Shown piece after piece: positions 1 through 14,093 of a DNA stretch of 64,000 nt (positions within the stretch are counted from its first letter, which is position 1; each line of letters begins with the position of its first letter). The notes under the pieces were generated by a model. The model made no database searches. It was given only the letters and a program-made list of their open reading frames with translations, and was not told the DNA's origin. The position numbers were made by a program, and so were the translations under genes. The stretch spans positions 22,538,738 to 22,602,737 of the forward strand of contig CM037833.1 in assembly GCA_021234535.1 (NCBI GenBank), read 5' to 3'. This DNA comes from Stichopus chloronotus (taxonomy: Eukaryota; Echinodermata; Holothuroidea; Aspidochirotida; Stichopodidae).

Positions 1-327
1 TCGTTTAATAGTTTAAGCTACAAGACATCTAAGCTTGATTTCTTTTTCATTCAACTTTAGCTGTGTCAACATAGATAACTTGCTTATAGGAATGACAGTT
101 ACTGTATACCCCATACGACTACTGTGATGTTCATGTTAGTCCCTCACTAATGCACGACTAATGCACGACCATGAGATCTGGTCTCTATCACCAGTCAGCA
201 ATCTTGTGGTCTCTTACCAGTACTCTTAGAACAACGTTATAGGTCGAAAATTTCTCTATGCATTGCACATATTACTTAGTATAGAATTTGCACTTCTTAT
301 TAAATATTTTTTTTTTTACAATTACAG

Positions 328-3103
328 ATAGAGGAATTCGAGAATGATGAAGCAGGTACTTCCGGCACAGATGTTTATTACAGTGAGGTATTGGTAACAC
401 TCAGTTATCAATGAGAGTTCGTTGGACTTTCTAGCAACATCTTAACTGTAGGATTTTAGTTACTGATTTCAATATGTTACTAATTCCTGATTACTGATTT
501 CAATATGTCCATTAAAATGTACGTCTTTGGTGGACTTTTAACAGTTTGTCATTTTTAAGCTCATAAGAGCTTATTCTGAGAAAAGAAAAAGATTCAAGCA
601 AGTTGCTAAAAAGATAAACATATTCTGATTTTCTCGGGAGAATGTAATGTAAAATTTCATAGTGCAAAAGTGGCTGAAACTCTACTCACCAATTAACGTT
701 CATAATCTCTTCTTCTACAGATTCCTCAAGAAAACGAATATTACGAATATCGCGATGCCTTAACTTATTTGTTAGAGAAAGGTTGGGTGAGTATTTTTGA
801 GTCCATTCAATTCTTGTAAAAATATGTAAACTGACTGACATGCTTCGGTAAGTTATGCGTTGTTGCTTACATCGAAGGTTCTTTTCTCTGACATATGTTA
901 CCAATTCAAAATACCTTGTACTGATTAATAAACAGCTTGTACTATTGCTTAGGATACACGACTTAAGTATTCCTGAATCATGAAGGTATGGTTCAGAAAG
1001 GTTAATGTACCAGATGTTAAATGTAACAGTGGAATAAGCAGCGGATCCTGACGTGCAGAGCGTAAAGTCATTTTGCAAATTTTAATGATGCATAAGGTAT
1101 CTAGAAGGTTTTTAACCTTTTTTCGAAATGTTTCAAAAGGTTCGAAATTGGGTCAATATGAGATTTTTCCCTGCAGAAAATCTTTGTCATGTAATATTCA
1201 TGTAATTCAACTTTGCAGTGTTTGCATGTCGTTTCCAAAGGGAGTCGGAAGTGCAACTGTTCAGACATTACACAAACATACAAACATATCGTAAGGTAGT
1301 GATTTCTGAAAAAGGATAATGATAGTAAGTTGGTAAGTTAAGGAAAACAGAGAATATTTAGATAGAATCAATAAGTCACAGCTGCTTAAAACAAAGTGAA
1401 ATAAACCAGAAAATTTACATAGACGTAAATAACATCAAGAACTGTTCCTATCATTTGAATTTAACATCATTACTGGAGTTTATATGGCTGATAGTTTGTT
1501 TGGCTGCTATATGTATTAACGTCTGTGCCTAGAGATTTGACTAGAGATTTGAAAAATAAAATAAACACTACTTTGCTGAACTCAACAAATTAACATAGGA
1601 AATCACGTAAGAATGCCAATTCAAACAAATTACCTACTGACCAAAATTTTGCCTTGTTTAAAACAACATAACTTTCCACTTCGGATCTTTTTGCCAAGCT
1701 CAAAATAAAAAATAAGTCATATAATATCATACTATAAAACATAAATTCCAAAGCTGTCTCGCAATAAAAGTCAAACCCTTAGCTATGGAAGCAATGCTAT
1801 CAGTATGAAAATATGATGAACGACAAAAGAGCCCTTCAGTTGAATAAGCTGCCATGTTAAATGATGTGGTTAAGATGAGTAAGAAAAGAAGGCAAGAATT
1901 GGCAACGAATGGTAACTAACTTTATCAGTTTTTACAGATAGAATCCAAACCAATCTCAAAATCATTTTGCTTCCGTAACCCTGGAAATGCAAAATTTCGG
2001 ATTAGATTACCTTTAGCCTGTACCGGCAAATTGTCAATCACCAACTAACAAACTTACGATCAATAGCTATCAACAAAAGTAGCAGCATTTCGACCAACTG
2101 CTATGCAAGCGCTCACCTTAACACAATTGAATGCCAAACATGACGATGTAGCAGTTACACTTGTCCCAATCAACAAGTCCAAAGGGATCATTTGTTGAAA
2201 CCTTGTATTACAACGATTTCAAAGATTTTACGAAAATGTGGATTAGGCGAAGGAGAGAAAATACATTCAAAGCATATTTTATGTTAGTACATATGTCGTA
2301 TGCATTCCTACGATTACACTCTTCATTGATTGGCAAATCATGTGACAGTATTTTTTAACAAAATTTGCTAGTGAAATGGTGACTTTATAACAGCTTAGTT
2401 TATTTCAATGTATGTTTTGTAAAAAAAAAACAGATGCTAGTTCCAAAGGATTTGCATGAGAATGTAGCAGACCACTTGATTGATGAGAAGTGGGATGAGT
2501 TTGGGAAACATTTAAAAGTGCCTGCCAACACAAGACGTCTCATTGAACGAGATATCAGCGACCCGTTGAAGAGAACAACAAAACTTTTGGATGTTTGGCA
2601 TGAGAGGAAAGGTGAAGACGCGACAGTTAAGGTCAGTTATAAATGTGTAAATATATTGCTGTTGTCTTTTGTTAGTTTACCTTACAACGACTAGTACAGG
2701 TAGAAGTTGGAATTACATAAACTGGTCAGTTTTGACCCAAACGACATAGGATAGATATTTCAAAATATCAGCATCAGTTGAGTGAAAAGTATACGGAATT
2801 TTGCTCTCCAGTTTCATAAAGTCACACAATCGGAATATAATCAAGTGAAAACAAACAGTGTGTGCTCCGACGAAGGTAGCTGGTGTTCTCCATTGCCATA
2901 AAAGTTGATAATAACAATTTTCCAAAAAAACGACTTTGAATGCTTGGAACTCGATCAATGAGTGAAACTGGATACGCATCTTACAAAGACTTCTTTTCTC
3001 TGTTCAGGAACTCGTAGGAGCACTCGTGAAACTGAATCTAGAGGAGATAACAAGTTTATTAGAGGACCTACGTGACAATTTAAAAGTAGAAGATCCATCG
3101 TGA
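328..3103 (+). CDS. Locus A: Death-domain protein, 3' four exons (5' end outside window)
   Basis: Four phase-0 exons can be read: 328-387 (20 codons, ends TDVYYSE, then GTATTG), 721-786 (22 codons, contains ENEYYEYRDAL and LLEKGW, then GTGAGT), 2434-2631 (66 codons, then GTCAGT) and 3008-3103 (31 codons plus TGA). All follow AG acceptors. The last two form a six-helix Death domain: EKWDEFGKHLKVP with its tryptophan in helix 2, then LLDVWHERKG, and an amphipathic final helix LEEITSLLEDL. Death domains self-associate to build apoptotic or immune signalling complexes. The upstream exons are acidic and tyrosine-rich, as expected of phosphotyrosine docking linkers (inference). The ATG at 2434 is an internal methionine just after the acceptor, not a start. 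The N-terminus, which may hold an SH2 domain by analogy with locus C, lies left of the window. A possible polyadenylation signal AATAAA is at 3412. Exon structure is strong; function is inferred. Confidence 0.82.
2434..3103 (+). other. Death domain encoded by locus A exons 2434-2631 and 3008-3103
   Basis: The spliced product is 97 codons, of which about 85 form the domain. Helix 1-2 is DLHENVADHLIDEKWDEFGK, helix 3 region ANTRRLIERDI, helix 4 region RTTKLLDVWHERKG, then ATVK at the splice, and helices 5-6 ELVGALVKLNLEEITSLL. This matches the usual Death-domain pattern of W-x2-hydrophobic, then LL-x2-W, then ALxxLxLxxI. The intron between ATVK and ELVGAL falls at the same place in loci B and C. 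Confidence 0.85.
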
Positions 3104-3423
3104 CGTCAGTCAGCGCCCAAGAGGGAACTTGTTTGGTGGTCGTTATTTGGTCGTAAAAACACGATACTATAAAAGAATTTTTTGCAAAATAATTTGTCTT
3201 CTTTTTCATTTACAATTTTCGTTGTAAATACCTGTTGTTAGGTTTGGCTCTCCCTAATTTACCTGATGTTCAATCTTAATGTGTTCAATTTCGTTCACTT
3301 TCTTTTGGACGTCACCTTTCATGTACGACGTCCCTTTCATGTATGTGTATATTATACATAGTAATTATTTAATTAATTACATATATAATTATATATATTC
3401 ATGTGTGAATGAATAAATGAAAT

Positions 3424-3466
3424 CAATCAGTCACTCGATCGATCCATCAATCAATCAATCAATATC
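3424..3466. repeat. (AATC)n-type microsatellite
   Basis: Imperfect tetranucleotide run of AATC/GATC units in the 3' flank of locus A. Confidence 0.8.
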
Positions 3467-6400
3467 TCAAATGTGAATGATATTTTGGGTTATAGACCAT
3501 GTTCGACACCCGTTTGTTCCGACACCCTTTACGTAATTCCATTAGAATCCTCATTATGTTCAGAAAAAAGTGTAAACTACCGTAAGCTACGTAACCATCA
3601 AAATATGCAGGAGAGGTGATATTCTCTTTTGTTTGTTTTGTAAGAATTAATGTAACTGTGACTGCACACTTTTTAAAAGACTTTATTGTGTCGAAATAAC
3701 TAAATGAAAAAAATAATAAATTTATTGTGTCAATAAACAGTAAGAATCAACTAGTATGGTATGTAGCACTATGTGTCGTGTATTTTCTATTTTTAAACAC
3801 CGTAATTTGTCAAAATGTGTTCAGATATTACTTATATAATTGAGATCGTAGCACCACTGGTTTTTCTGGTCACTCACTACTCCTTGTCCATGGATCCCAG
3901 ATGGTCTTACGCAGCTTTTCGTGTGGGAACATAGGGGTGTCGGAATAAAGGTTACTCACCTACGTGTTGAATTTTCATGGCATTTTTAACTGATCTGTGT
4001 TTTATTGACTCATTTTGTATCTACGTAGATTATACCAAACACACTACACTGGTTTTCAGAAGGATAACAAATGTTTTCGTGTTTCACATCATTAGATATA
4101 ATTATTGCTGCTACTAAAACAGCGGTAGCCTTACGTGGTCTTGTAATGTATCCAATTATCAATAGCACGGGTATACCTTCATAAACTGGAATAATATTAA
4201 CATCAAAATTCAACTGTTATATGTTCTATACACATTTGTAAAGTTAATGTTGAACAAAACGATTTTTTGATTAAAACAGTAAAATATCAATATTCTAGAA
4301 TAATATACACAAGAAGAGGTATGATCAGTGCTGATGTGTGATCAATACTGAAGTGTCCAGTTATAGGGAGACAAACGTTCAAAGTCCTTACACAGATATT
4401 GAGTGGCAAGCACATACTGTATCGCGTTCCTTAAACATTATGTCCTAAAAAACGTTTTGAAACTCTGGAAGTGAGGACAAAAAAAAAACGGGACTGACAA
4501 TATGCACGGTGGTTTACTGCACTCGCCTCATCGGTTATGCTAGATTCTGCAAGCCTCCGTCTTCATGACGTTTTGCACACGCTACATGATTTGCACTTAA
4601 CACAACTTTAGCAATTACAAATTCAGATAAAATAAATCATAATGTGCAAGGTATGACATCAGGCAATGATGAAGTGAGTACCAAAAAACATTACAATGTA
4701 TGCTTCACTATGTTTGATCAGTAGCGAAAACGTTTGTGCAAAATATGTTCGCCTTTTAGCTACTATTTATAGTACATAGTTATGACAGAATTTGTTTTCG
4801 AATTATAAATGTTGTTTTCAGAATGTTTCGGTCTGAACATCACTGACTGGGGCGTTTGTTACATATATGTAAATAGAAAATTTCTGAAATTCTGAAATAT
4901 TCCCTCTCAAAGAATATAGATAATTTGAAGGATAGATGTGTAATTGACATTTTAGCAATATTCGTGCCTTAGTTCAAATACCCTATGATACTTTTGTGTT
5001 GTATCATGTAGGTTATCAATATTATTAATTTTGTGCACTTATTGTACATTCTCTTCAGTACTCCAGTTATCATGATGTAATTATGTCTCAACTTCAATCG
5101 TTCTTGCAATTTTGGTATGCTATATTAATGTATACATTTAGTTCATTTATTCTATCTTTTGTACCCTTACCGGAGAGATAAGACGTAATAAACTGAATTT
5201 CAACTATGTTAATGATATCCACACATCAGCGTAGTATCCCTAATTTTGACGCCACGCGTTGTTTAATGACAATTTCAAAGTTCTATAGTCGTAAAAAAGC
5301 ACTACATTCTTTTCATTACATATATTTCACAAGTGCATTACGGATTCCATATATTGTTCTAAATTTGTGCATAACTTGTAAAATCTTTCATAAATGCGGG
5401 TGATTAAAAAAAAAAAATCTGAAGTAAATGGTACCTCAGAACATTCAAGAAAAGCTAAAGTGTATTTTTCTTCGACACCATATGCATTTAATGCCTTCAA
5501 TGCAACTATTTTGGTATTTATCTTAGTAATTGGAACTTTATGACGTATAGAGAATAGTGAAAAAACTAAATCCGTAGTGACACAGCAGATATGCAAATCC
5601 GACCTGAGTTCCACACAGAAGATTAATATTGCCAGAGAAGTGAACCTTTTAACAAGTGAGTTTTGTATTTATACCTTCACCAACTAAAAGATTTCGAAGA
5701 ATACTTCCAGCTGATCTGGGAAGACGTACGTTGTCACCTCATCTTTCCTGTGTGTTTATTCAGTGAATGCATAAGTTTGGCTATACGACAGAGTCAACAG
5801 TGACACGTAAATTCATTGCGAAGATCGACTATTCTGCAACACCGTAGTCAAACAGCACTGTATTTATATTCATCGTCTAACGTCAGCCTAGGCTTCTCTC
5901 TGTGTAATCCGTTGCTTTTGTGACATTCTTACATTCTGGTACACTTTTTCACCAAACGGCTCCTTCGCCGAGGCTCTAGTTACGGTTAGTCGACGTTAAT
6001 CACCAGTCGCATTCTACGCCAGCTATGTATCCAACAATACCACCATTGTGGTTGCCTAAAGTTACCTACAGTAAGCATTAGCTCTTACAGCATTGCAGTA
6101 AGATCCGAGATCCAGAACTGTGTTACAAGTTATCACCGTAATAGTAAAGTCTAATTTTTACACTCTATTTAATTATTTAATCCTTATCATTCTCGCCTGA
6201 TCAAACTAGTACATTGTAATCTTAATCTGACTGAACCTGAAGCCTGAACAAGTATTTATATTCAAAGTGAAAAAAAAACAAAAAAACAATCTTGTTTCAT
6301 CTGTCGTCTGCTTCTGTACAGATCCCTTAGCATTATTCCTTGTGGTCTTTCAGTCGCAGTTAATAATAACCTCTGTGCATGCAACCTTTGCAGTTTAACG

Positions 6401-9055
6401 TGTCAAGTTTACACGAGAGATAGCAAACAGATAAAATTGTGATAATGATCATTTTTGGTTTTGTCGTTATGATTAGACTTTCAAAAACTTTGTCTTAGAT
6501 GACTGATAGCACTAATTAATCCAATGTGATTTACTTATGACATTAATGTTTTAATCCATTTAAAACAGTAGTTTTTTTCTTCAGTTATAATTGATCAATG
6601 TGACATTCTGTGCCAAATCTTCTCCAGTAGTCCTCTACGTCTGGTATCCGAGAGAGGTACAGCTGTATGATTTCTTACCCATTATCGATTCCCGTGATTC
6701 ACAGCAGTCCGAGATATTCTTCCTTTTCATTTTCCTCTGAAACCGAGAAAATCTGACAGCCGTTGTCCATTTTACCCACAGTGCCACACCATTTGGACAA
6801 TAGAAAAACAAAGGGTCTCTCTTTTTAAACCCCTAAAATTCAAAATTCGTAAGTGAGAAGTTAAGTCCAATATATATATTAGTTTATTCATGAAGGTGAT
6901 AACATTACCTACAACGTTTGCAGTCGGTGAAAGGAAGTCCTCCATATACATTTGCGAAAGTCTCAAAAAGGGCATTGTGAACTTTGTAATAGTATTAGTA
7001 CTAGAAGACGTTATACAGTCGTCTGTAACTGTATACATGTCCGTGTGCACAGCGACAGCTGAATACGTACATAGTGCCATGCACACTCGTTAGCATACTT
7101 ACGGTCAAAGTTGCACAAGAGTTGGAATGCTTCACAGTCCTTAAGAATCAACAAGAAGCTATCTTAGGTATTACCGGATTACTACAAAACGGCCTTCTTA
7201 GGCCTATTACTCACTATAAATTGCCAGACACTACCAACGCCATTGTCTGTCAATATCACACAAACTATCTGATGACATGTTTGGTCGTTTTACTGTACCT
7301 ACACTACAGCGGGATGTGTGCGTGTGATCCCAAACACGAAACGACTGTTATGAAACCAAGGCTGTGTTTATTAATGATGCCTCATGAATACAAATTCTCC
7401 TCTTTGAGAGAAAACGATTGTTTCCAGAAACTGAGAATCTCCCGCACTGTACAGTAGATGAGAACATTCTCCATCTGCTATGGGGCTTATTCTTTACGCT
7501 GCAAGCCGACATTTCGACAGCTGAAGATAATCAGGCAGAGTTGACCACAAAAATGATTATGCAAGTAACATTGTCAGATTTGCTGACCTATTTTTGTATC
7601 ATTATTGATTTACTGTATATGTATATGATTATCATTATGACATTGAAAACCTTCACACTTGTTAGTATTGAGAATATTCATTTATGAAGTCGTATACTTC
7701 GGAAGACTGTCGTTAACTTTAATCTATCACAAGTACACCATGACCACAGTTGGAAGACTTCTAAAGCGTATTGTTCAGAATTATGTAGCTCAGCAAGAAA
7801 AGAAAAAAAATAATGAAACATCAAATGAAACATAAAAATCATAGTTAGCAATGGGCAAATCAAAATTTGGACAATACGTACAGGTTCGTGTAAATACACA
7901 TTGAACGAAATACAAAAAGCAGTGCCAAACCATTTAAAATCAGTTTTGCTTTGTTTAAAGCAGTATAATTTTATTCTTAGTCTACGGATCAACATAGTTT
8001 AGGTTGACACCATAGTTACATGTCCCTTTATCAACCATACTTTTCTTAATACTCTCATGTAGTATCAATTGTAACGCATAATGCAGTGTTAGGTGGTGGT
8101 ATTACATGGTGTCAATATAACTTGACGTAGTTGCCTTTCCATGAATGTGACACGTTATTTCAACCGATACAATCAGTTCTGGGCAGAGTATTTACGTCTG
8201 GTAGCAATGTCATTCCCCGTGCGTTGATAGTACATTCACTCAGTATTTGTTTTACAACAGATACATATACAGATCTAGTGCACAATTATTAAAGAACTCG
8301 AAATGTTTATACGCTGTGAAGAAAATGTTGAGTCACCCATAACGCGCTATTCACGGATTTTAAAGGATTCACAGTGACCGGGCGGGCGAATATAAGGAAT
8401 ATTCTGACGTTTACGCAATTCCTGGGAACACTTTTGCCGCACGCTCGAAATGTAGGCACATGTGTACGTTTTTGTGCACGTATTTGTGCCTTTCGACGCT
8501 TACTCGGAGTACCGCAGTACTATATCGTTACATAACTTGAATATTCAGCACTTTTACTAACAACGAACAATCTGAATCAAAGAGGAATTATTCAGCTCAG
8601 TGTGCTCGGGGGGGGGGGGGGCAGACATGTAAAACGATAGGGATGACATTTGTAACTCCGTCGATTGCAGTGGATTGCCTACTTGTTTCAATTGTTCACA
8701 ATGATGACGTGGTCTTTGCTATTTAAAGTAACCAATTATAACCAACATTATGTTTGACTTGCAAGTTAATCTGAATGAAAACAAATGTGCTATCTTAGGC
8801 AAATGAAAATAACAAACGTTCAAATTTAGTAGACGTGACCTCTTTTATCTTCATACAACTTTGTTATTGTGACGCCCATTCTATTGCACCGTACACAGTA
8901 ATCATATACAAAGGTGCACTGCCATATGGTAGTCAATTAAGTGGTTTCAACCGACTTCAGAGTGCACTACACAGTTTTGTTGTTACAGCTATATCAGCAT
9001 GATAGTAAATATATTCCCTAATTGATATGTCAAGAAATGAGTCAATGAATAAATG

Positions 9056-9119
9056 CATCAATGAATGAATGAATGAATGAATCAATCAATCAATTAATCA
9101 ATCAATCAATCAATCAACC
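9056..9119. repeat. (GAAT)n/(CAAT)n microsatellite
   Basis: About sixteen tetranucleotide units that switch from GAAT to CAAT part-way along. The same unit type occurs near 3.43 kb. Confidence 0.85.
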
Positions 9120-10165
9120 AAAAATGAGAAGTTGGCAGACTTTTGAATTTCTACGTGAAAAAAGTACTCTGAAAAGTACTCTGCTGATACCGTGAATCAG
9201 ACCCCGGCCTTCTCATCCAAACTGACATAGACCTGACGACACCGTCTGACAGTAGAGGTTAAATGGAACCCACATTCTACCATGTTTTGACAGGAAAATT
9301 TAAAACAAACTGCTGGAAAGTCTCGTCGCGCACAAATTAAATATGTTACCAGCCTGCTACATGCAATGTAAAAAATGTAGTCGCAAATGTCAAATTTGCT
9401 GAAAAAAAATGAAGACGAAAAGCCTTTACTAACGTTCCACCATTATTTTAATATCAAGCCTAATCAACAGTTGTGACTTTTAGCTTAATGGTAGAACGTG
9501 GCGCTATTTCATGATATCATATAACTGGGTTTCATACCGCCATTCTACAGCTGGAGTGACTCTCCTCTGGCACTAGAACTAGAATTTACCATCAATGTCA
9601 TTTCAAGAGTCAACCACTTCTGCCTGCATGCACAGCCATGAAATGATTTTTCAACAGTACCCTGTAAATATAAATTATACTGCTTATGCTTGTAGTCGAA
9701 ATTCAAAATACTTTAATTTGATAATCCCCAGACCCATTGGCCGATCACTGTTTGTTTTTGCCATGCCACCCGTCATGCAACTTGCTCAAAGTAGAGTAAA
9801 TTTTCTTCCAACAATTCACTCCAAAATGTGCTCACTAAAAGCTCAGACAATCTTGGGGAAAGCTCCCTTATTGGAACACCCCCCTCTTCCAATGTTCTCT
9901 GCAGAATTACTGATGATAGTGTGCATTCACTCCTGTAGTTCAACATTGGAAAGAGGCGTCGGGTTTCACGTTATCCGCTTAAGTCAAATTTAATGGATTA
10001 ACAACGTACCACACAGTGTCCCAACAGTTTTGTTCAAGATTGTAGTTCAGGTAGGTCCAGCATTTTAATTTCCAAAATACAAAACAAAATAGGAGGAAAA
10101 AATCAGAACATAATATGATCTTGAAGATTTCAAACCTCGTACAGCATTCTTTTGAATACTTTCTG

Positions 10166-11459
10166 TTATTTTATCATTTTATATTCGCAAGGGAGAAATG
10201 GTACTGATAAAAAATCCTTTCCGCGATGCTCAATCGGATCATAGCACAATAACTCATGGGTAAAGTATTTGCTTTCCGGGAACCATTGTCTAACAAACAA
10301 ATTGTTACAATCACACCTCCAGATATTGCAGCGCAGATTAAGAGCAAAATCACCAACAAAGTCAAACATTCTAAGCAAGAGCGTTTGTAATAAGTTTCTT
10401 GACAAATCCAAAAAGTTTAGGTTATCCGATCTTTGAAGAGAAGAGATGTCTAACCATTTTATCAAGTTGTCCGCCAACTGAATGGTAGATAATTCTGTAT
10501 TGTTCATGAAAACTTTCGCCTGTACAAATTCGATCTGGTTTTCGCTCAACGCTAGAATAAATAAATAAACGAGGCAATTGATAAAGTAAATCGATGGTAA
10601 CTTTATCCAGTGAATTGCAGGACAAATGAAGGAATCTCAGATCATGTGGTTCTACTCCAAATGTGAAGCGATCTATTTCATTAATGACGTTATAAGAAGC
10701 GATCTAGGAGCGAAGATACTTAAAACCACAGAATGCGTCATCTTCCAATCGACTGAGTCTGCTGGAGCTCAAATCTAGAAATTCAAGCAAACTTGAAGAC
10801 GAGCAAGAGGTACTCTCTACATTGAGCAAAGAATTACCTGCAAGGCGAAGTTGGATGACATTCGATAGTTCACGATTTCTGAGCACATCTAAAGAAAATC
10901 TCTTCAAATCATTACCAGTCACGTCCAACTTGTCTATTTGGTCTAATCCATCAAATGAAGCTGGCGTGATTGTCTTTATGTTGTTACCACACAAAGTGAC
11001 TGTCTTAATCTTTCGATTGATGGCAAAGGAGAAGGGTGGAACAGACAATATTTGATTATTGTCTAAATAAACAATAACCGGATTCTTCAAAGCACTGAGT
11101 AGTCCTGCTGGAATTTCTCTCAAGTTGTTTTCACTTAGAGATAACTTTTCAATGAACGAATTGTTTCCTAAAAATGTATTTTCGATTATCAATATTTGGT
11201 TATTTCTGAGCTATAAATATTTGAGTTTAGGCATGAACGGAAGGATCACTAGTCCTGTTTGTAGACTCTGAATATTAGTGGCTGCAATTAGAATGGCTGA
11301 AACATGGGAATAGGAACGCTGTATGGGAAAGACCACTATCTTGTTTGTTTTTCCATTACAATGAATTGATCTGTAATTACACGTACAGTTCTGTGGACAA
11401 TCCTCTCCCCGCGTTACCATAATGGTGACGCAAACTACAATCAGCACAGAGATGTACAT
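10166..11459 (-). pseudogene. LRR ectodomain gene with two in-frame TAG codons
   Basis: One continuous minus-strand frame starts at ATG 11459 and ends at TAA 10166. It has a hydrophobic signal peptide (residues 1-18, MYISVLIVVCVTIMVTRG), an LRRNT cysteine cluster (CPQNCTCNYRSIHC), about twelve leucine-rich repeats (for example KLSLSENNL, KLDVTGNDL, QLRLAGNSL, FLDLSRNLL) and an LRRCT cap (WRCDC ... CYDP ... PC). The frame is interrupted by TAG at 11211-11213 and at 10704-10706; repeat-consistent coding resumes in the same frame after each. A stop follows the LRRCT almost at once, so no membrane segment or TIR domain is visible. Intact relatives would be Toll-like or secreted LRR recognition proteins; which type cannot be settled here. 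The two stops suggest a recent pseudogene. Sequencing error or a null allele is also possible. There is an in-frame TAG ten codons upstream of the ATG, which supports this start. Confidence 0.8.
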
Positions 11460-14090
11460 GTTGCTGTTAGTTTTAACTCGTTCAAAGCTCTATGTAGACA
11501 AAGAAATAAAATTAAGACGGTGGGTCTATAAATTTGCTTTGAAAGTTGCAATGATGATCCTCAACTGCTGTGTTGCAATTTACCACAAACATCTTCCACC
11601 CAAAATCTTTCTATCTTACTATTTAGATGATTTACCTCGTAATCACACTGTGATCAATTTGTGCACTATGTCTTAGGTGTACTGTTTATATCATGGTATT
11701 CTCAAATACAAGTTTGGTCACTGTAAAATATATACTAGACAACACAATGTAGCAAATGTTACTCAAGGTATCCAAAATATTGAATTCCTCAAAGTACACT
11801 GTGACTTCAAACTTGGTTTTGAAGTGTTGTAGTTGAAGTATAAACAGGTGGCACAGCATTGACACTGCCTTTAAGGTAGTCCCTATATTTGTACTTTGCA
11901 ATTTACCTCTGTTGCAACTATAGCCCTGCTCTCTCTCACTGTAAGATTTTACAAAGTCAAACAAACATACTACATGACTAAAACTCTTTAAGCTATTGGA
12001 AAAAAAATGTCATATGGCGTTTGGTGTGATTCCAACTGAAAATTGTACACATTGTCCTCTTCAGCCATGGTAGTAAAAGTCTTCCGCAGTCTTGATCATT
12101 TTTGGTTCAGGTTGCAGTGGGGAGGGGAGGGGGGAAGTTTCTCTTCATAACGGTTATTTCTGTAAGTACATGCTGTACACTATGGTTCAGGTTTGTAGCT
12201 GTCAGTGGACATTCCTCTTCTCAATGGATACAACGGGAGACATCCTGCAATATAACAAAATTAACAAGAAGCACTTTTAGATATATGCAAAATCTTTTCC
12301 ACAGTGGATTTTTAAATCTGCGTACGTCTGTTTCTTTTCTTGAAAGTGAATGCCAAAAAGTTGTTATTCAAAACAAAAATGAAAGTTTCATCATATATAT
12401 AGATGACTGGATGCTATCGTGAAGTGTTTTCATGGTCGTCCTAGGCCTCGAAATTTCAGGCCTCGAACGGCGTCGAAGCCTTGAGGACTCCAAAAATATA
12501 GTATTACAAGCCTCAGTTCAAGGCAGAGCTAGGCCACGGTATGGTATGACTCGGCCACGACAGTGATATCGTAATAATATCACGAGTAATATATTAACAG
12601 TTCTGAAAGTATATGCTGATATGACCACAGTCTTTTATCACATCAGTCTTTTGTTCCAGACTAGACTGTAAAACCATGAAAACGCTGGAAATATTTACTT
12701 CTATTTCTCATCATGGACACACAATGAAGGCAATTTACAACCTACAATGAGACATGCATTAAATATGGTGCTGGCATCTCTAAGTTTTCGTGTAAAGCAA
12801 AAAGAATTTTGATAACTTCAAAAATTATGCCTACAGACCGTTGAACAGTGCTCAACAGTCATAGCTTATTGACTTATACTGGAGTACAAACCAGTCTCAT
12901 CACTACATGACATTTGACCAATTAAGCTAGACCCATACATCTGATAGCTAGCGATCTCTTATCATTGATGGCTCTTCATTGTAACAATTATACAAACATA
13001 TAGACTGATGATGGCTAAAATGTACAGCTCACTCGAGTACATAGCTATGTGAATGTCATGAGCTGTAATTATGATTAGTGAATTTTGGTGTAATACCTGT
13101 GCATCTTCCTTCTTCAAAAAATGTACGAGGAGGTTTGAAGATTGAAATGGCAGCAAAAACACAGGGGAAGCATTTTCCAGATCTGCTGTAGTTAAGAAAT
13201 GCATTACATATGAATAGCTATTGTCATAAGCGGATCAGTACGTAGACATAGTACACACAGTCTTAAGGTAATGTTACTTATACTCTCTCCCCAAGCTAGC
13301 ATCTATAAGGAAAACTTGTACGTTAGCATTAGTAAACTAAGGAGTGAATATATCTGAGGTCAAAAGAAAAGTTGTTTCCACTGGGACTGATGCAGACACT
13401 ATACCACTGATTAGGCAATGAAGTTACTACATGAAGGTTTGGTCTCTGTTAAAATACTAGATGATTGACACACTTGCACGTCATCTCCGGAGTAGGCATG
13501 ATTTTTTTTTCTTTTGATAGCACATATTCTCCTTTCATTTGCTGAATTAAGTTTTAAGTGTGGAATCAACTACATGTGTAAGGAGACAACAATTTCTCTC
13601 TACTTTTTTGGAGTCCACGCCAACATCATATTTGATAAACGTTGGAAATATGGTATTATTCTATTTATTGAAGGAAATGTTCACTGCAGAAAAAAATGTT
13701 CTATAAACCAATTGCGATACTGCTACTAATATGTTAAAGACACCGTGAGACTCCACCTTCACAGTAAGTGACGATCAGTTCAAACTGCTTGCCGACATCA
13801 AGGGATACGTAAAAAAAAAAAAAACGAATACAAACTCATTACGTCACATCAGGGTTAGAATTTCTAAAAATTCTAAAACTTACCTGAGTAGCCTTACCGC
13901 CTGTTTTATTATGAGGAGTGAAAATGTCCTTTGTGAATCACGAACTTGGGTAAGTTTCAAACAGTAACTGCGCTGCACTGGTATACAGGAAATGCAAATT
14001 CTAATTGATGAAAACAAAACAGGACTTTGCCATGTCTGATTCATCCCACAATGATCGTTAATAGTCTGTTATCATTAGCAGCTACCTTTT
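11460..14090. other. Intergenic, nothing coding supported
   Basis: AT-rich sequence upstream of the LRR gene. A GC-richer patch at 12440-12560 carries repeated GGCCTCGAA-like words. No exon with convincing splice sites and composition was found. Confidence 0.5.
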
Positions 14091-14093
14091 TGC

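Larger units (their letters stand above)
3104..10165. other. Intergenic, no supported gene
   Basis: AT-rich DNA after locus A. I found no exon with protein-like content flanked by good splice sites. The open frames here are short and low in complexity. Simple repeats include an ATCA run at 3424-3466, a GAAT/AATC run at 9056-9119 and a 14-G tract at 8608-8621. Confidence 0.55.

Noticed and set aside
686..1078. 130-codon minus-strand frame
   Set aside because: It overlaps the plus-strand exon 721-786 and has no domain or splice support; it is a shadow frame.
2434..2694. Locus A Death exon as a stand-alone 86-codon gene starting at ATG 2434
   Set aside because: The ATG follows a splice acceptor, the domain is incomplete without the exon at 3008, and paralogues show the same intron.
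3431..9119. CRISPR-like array from AATC/GAAT repeats
   Set aside because: These are plain tetranucleotide microsatellites without spacers, in eukaryotic DNA.
9595..9993. 132-codon plus-strand frame near the LRR gene
   Set aside because: No recognisable domain, signal peptide or splice context; composition could be chance.
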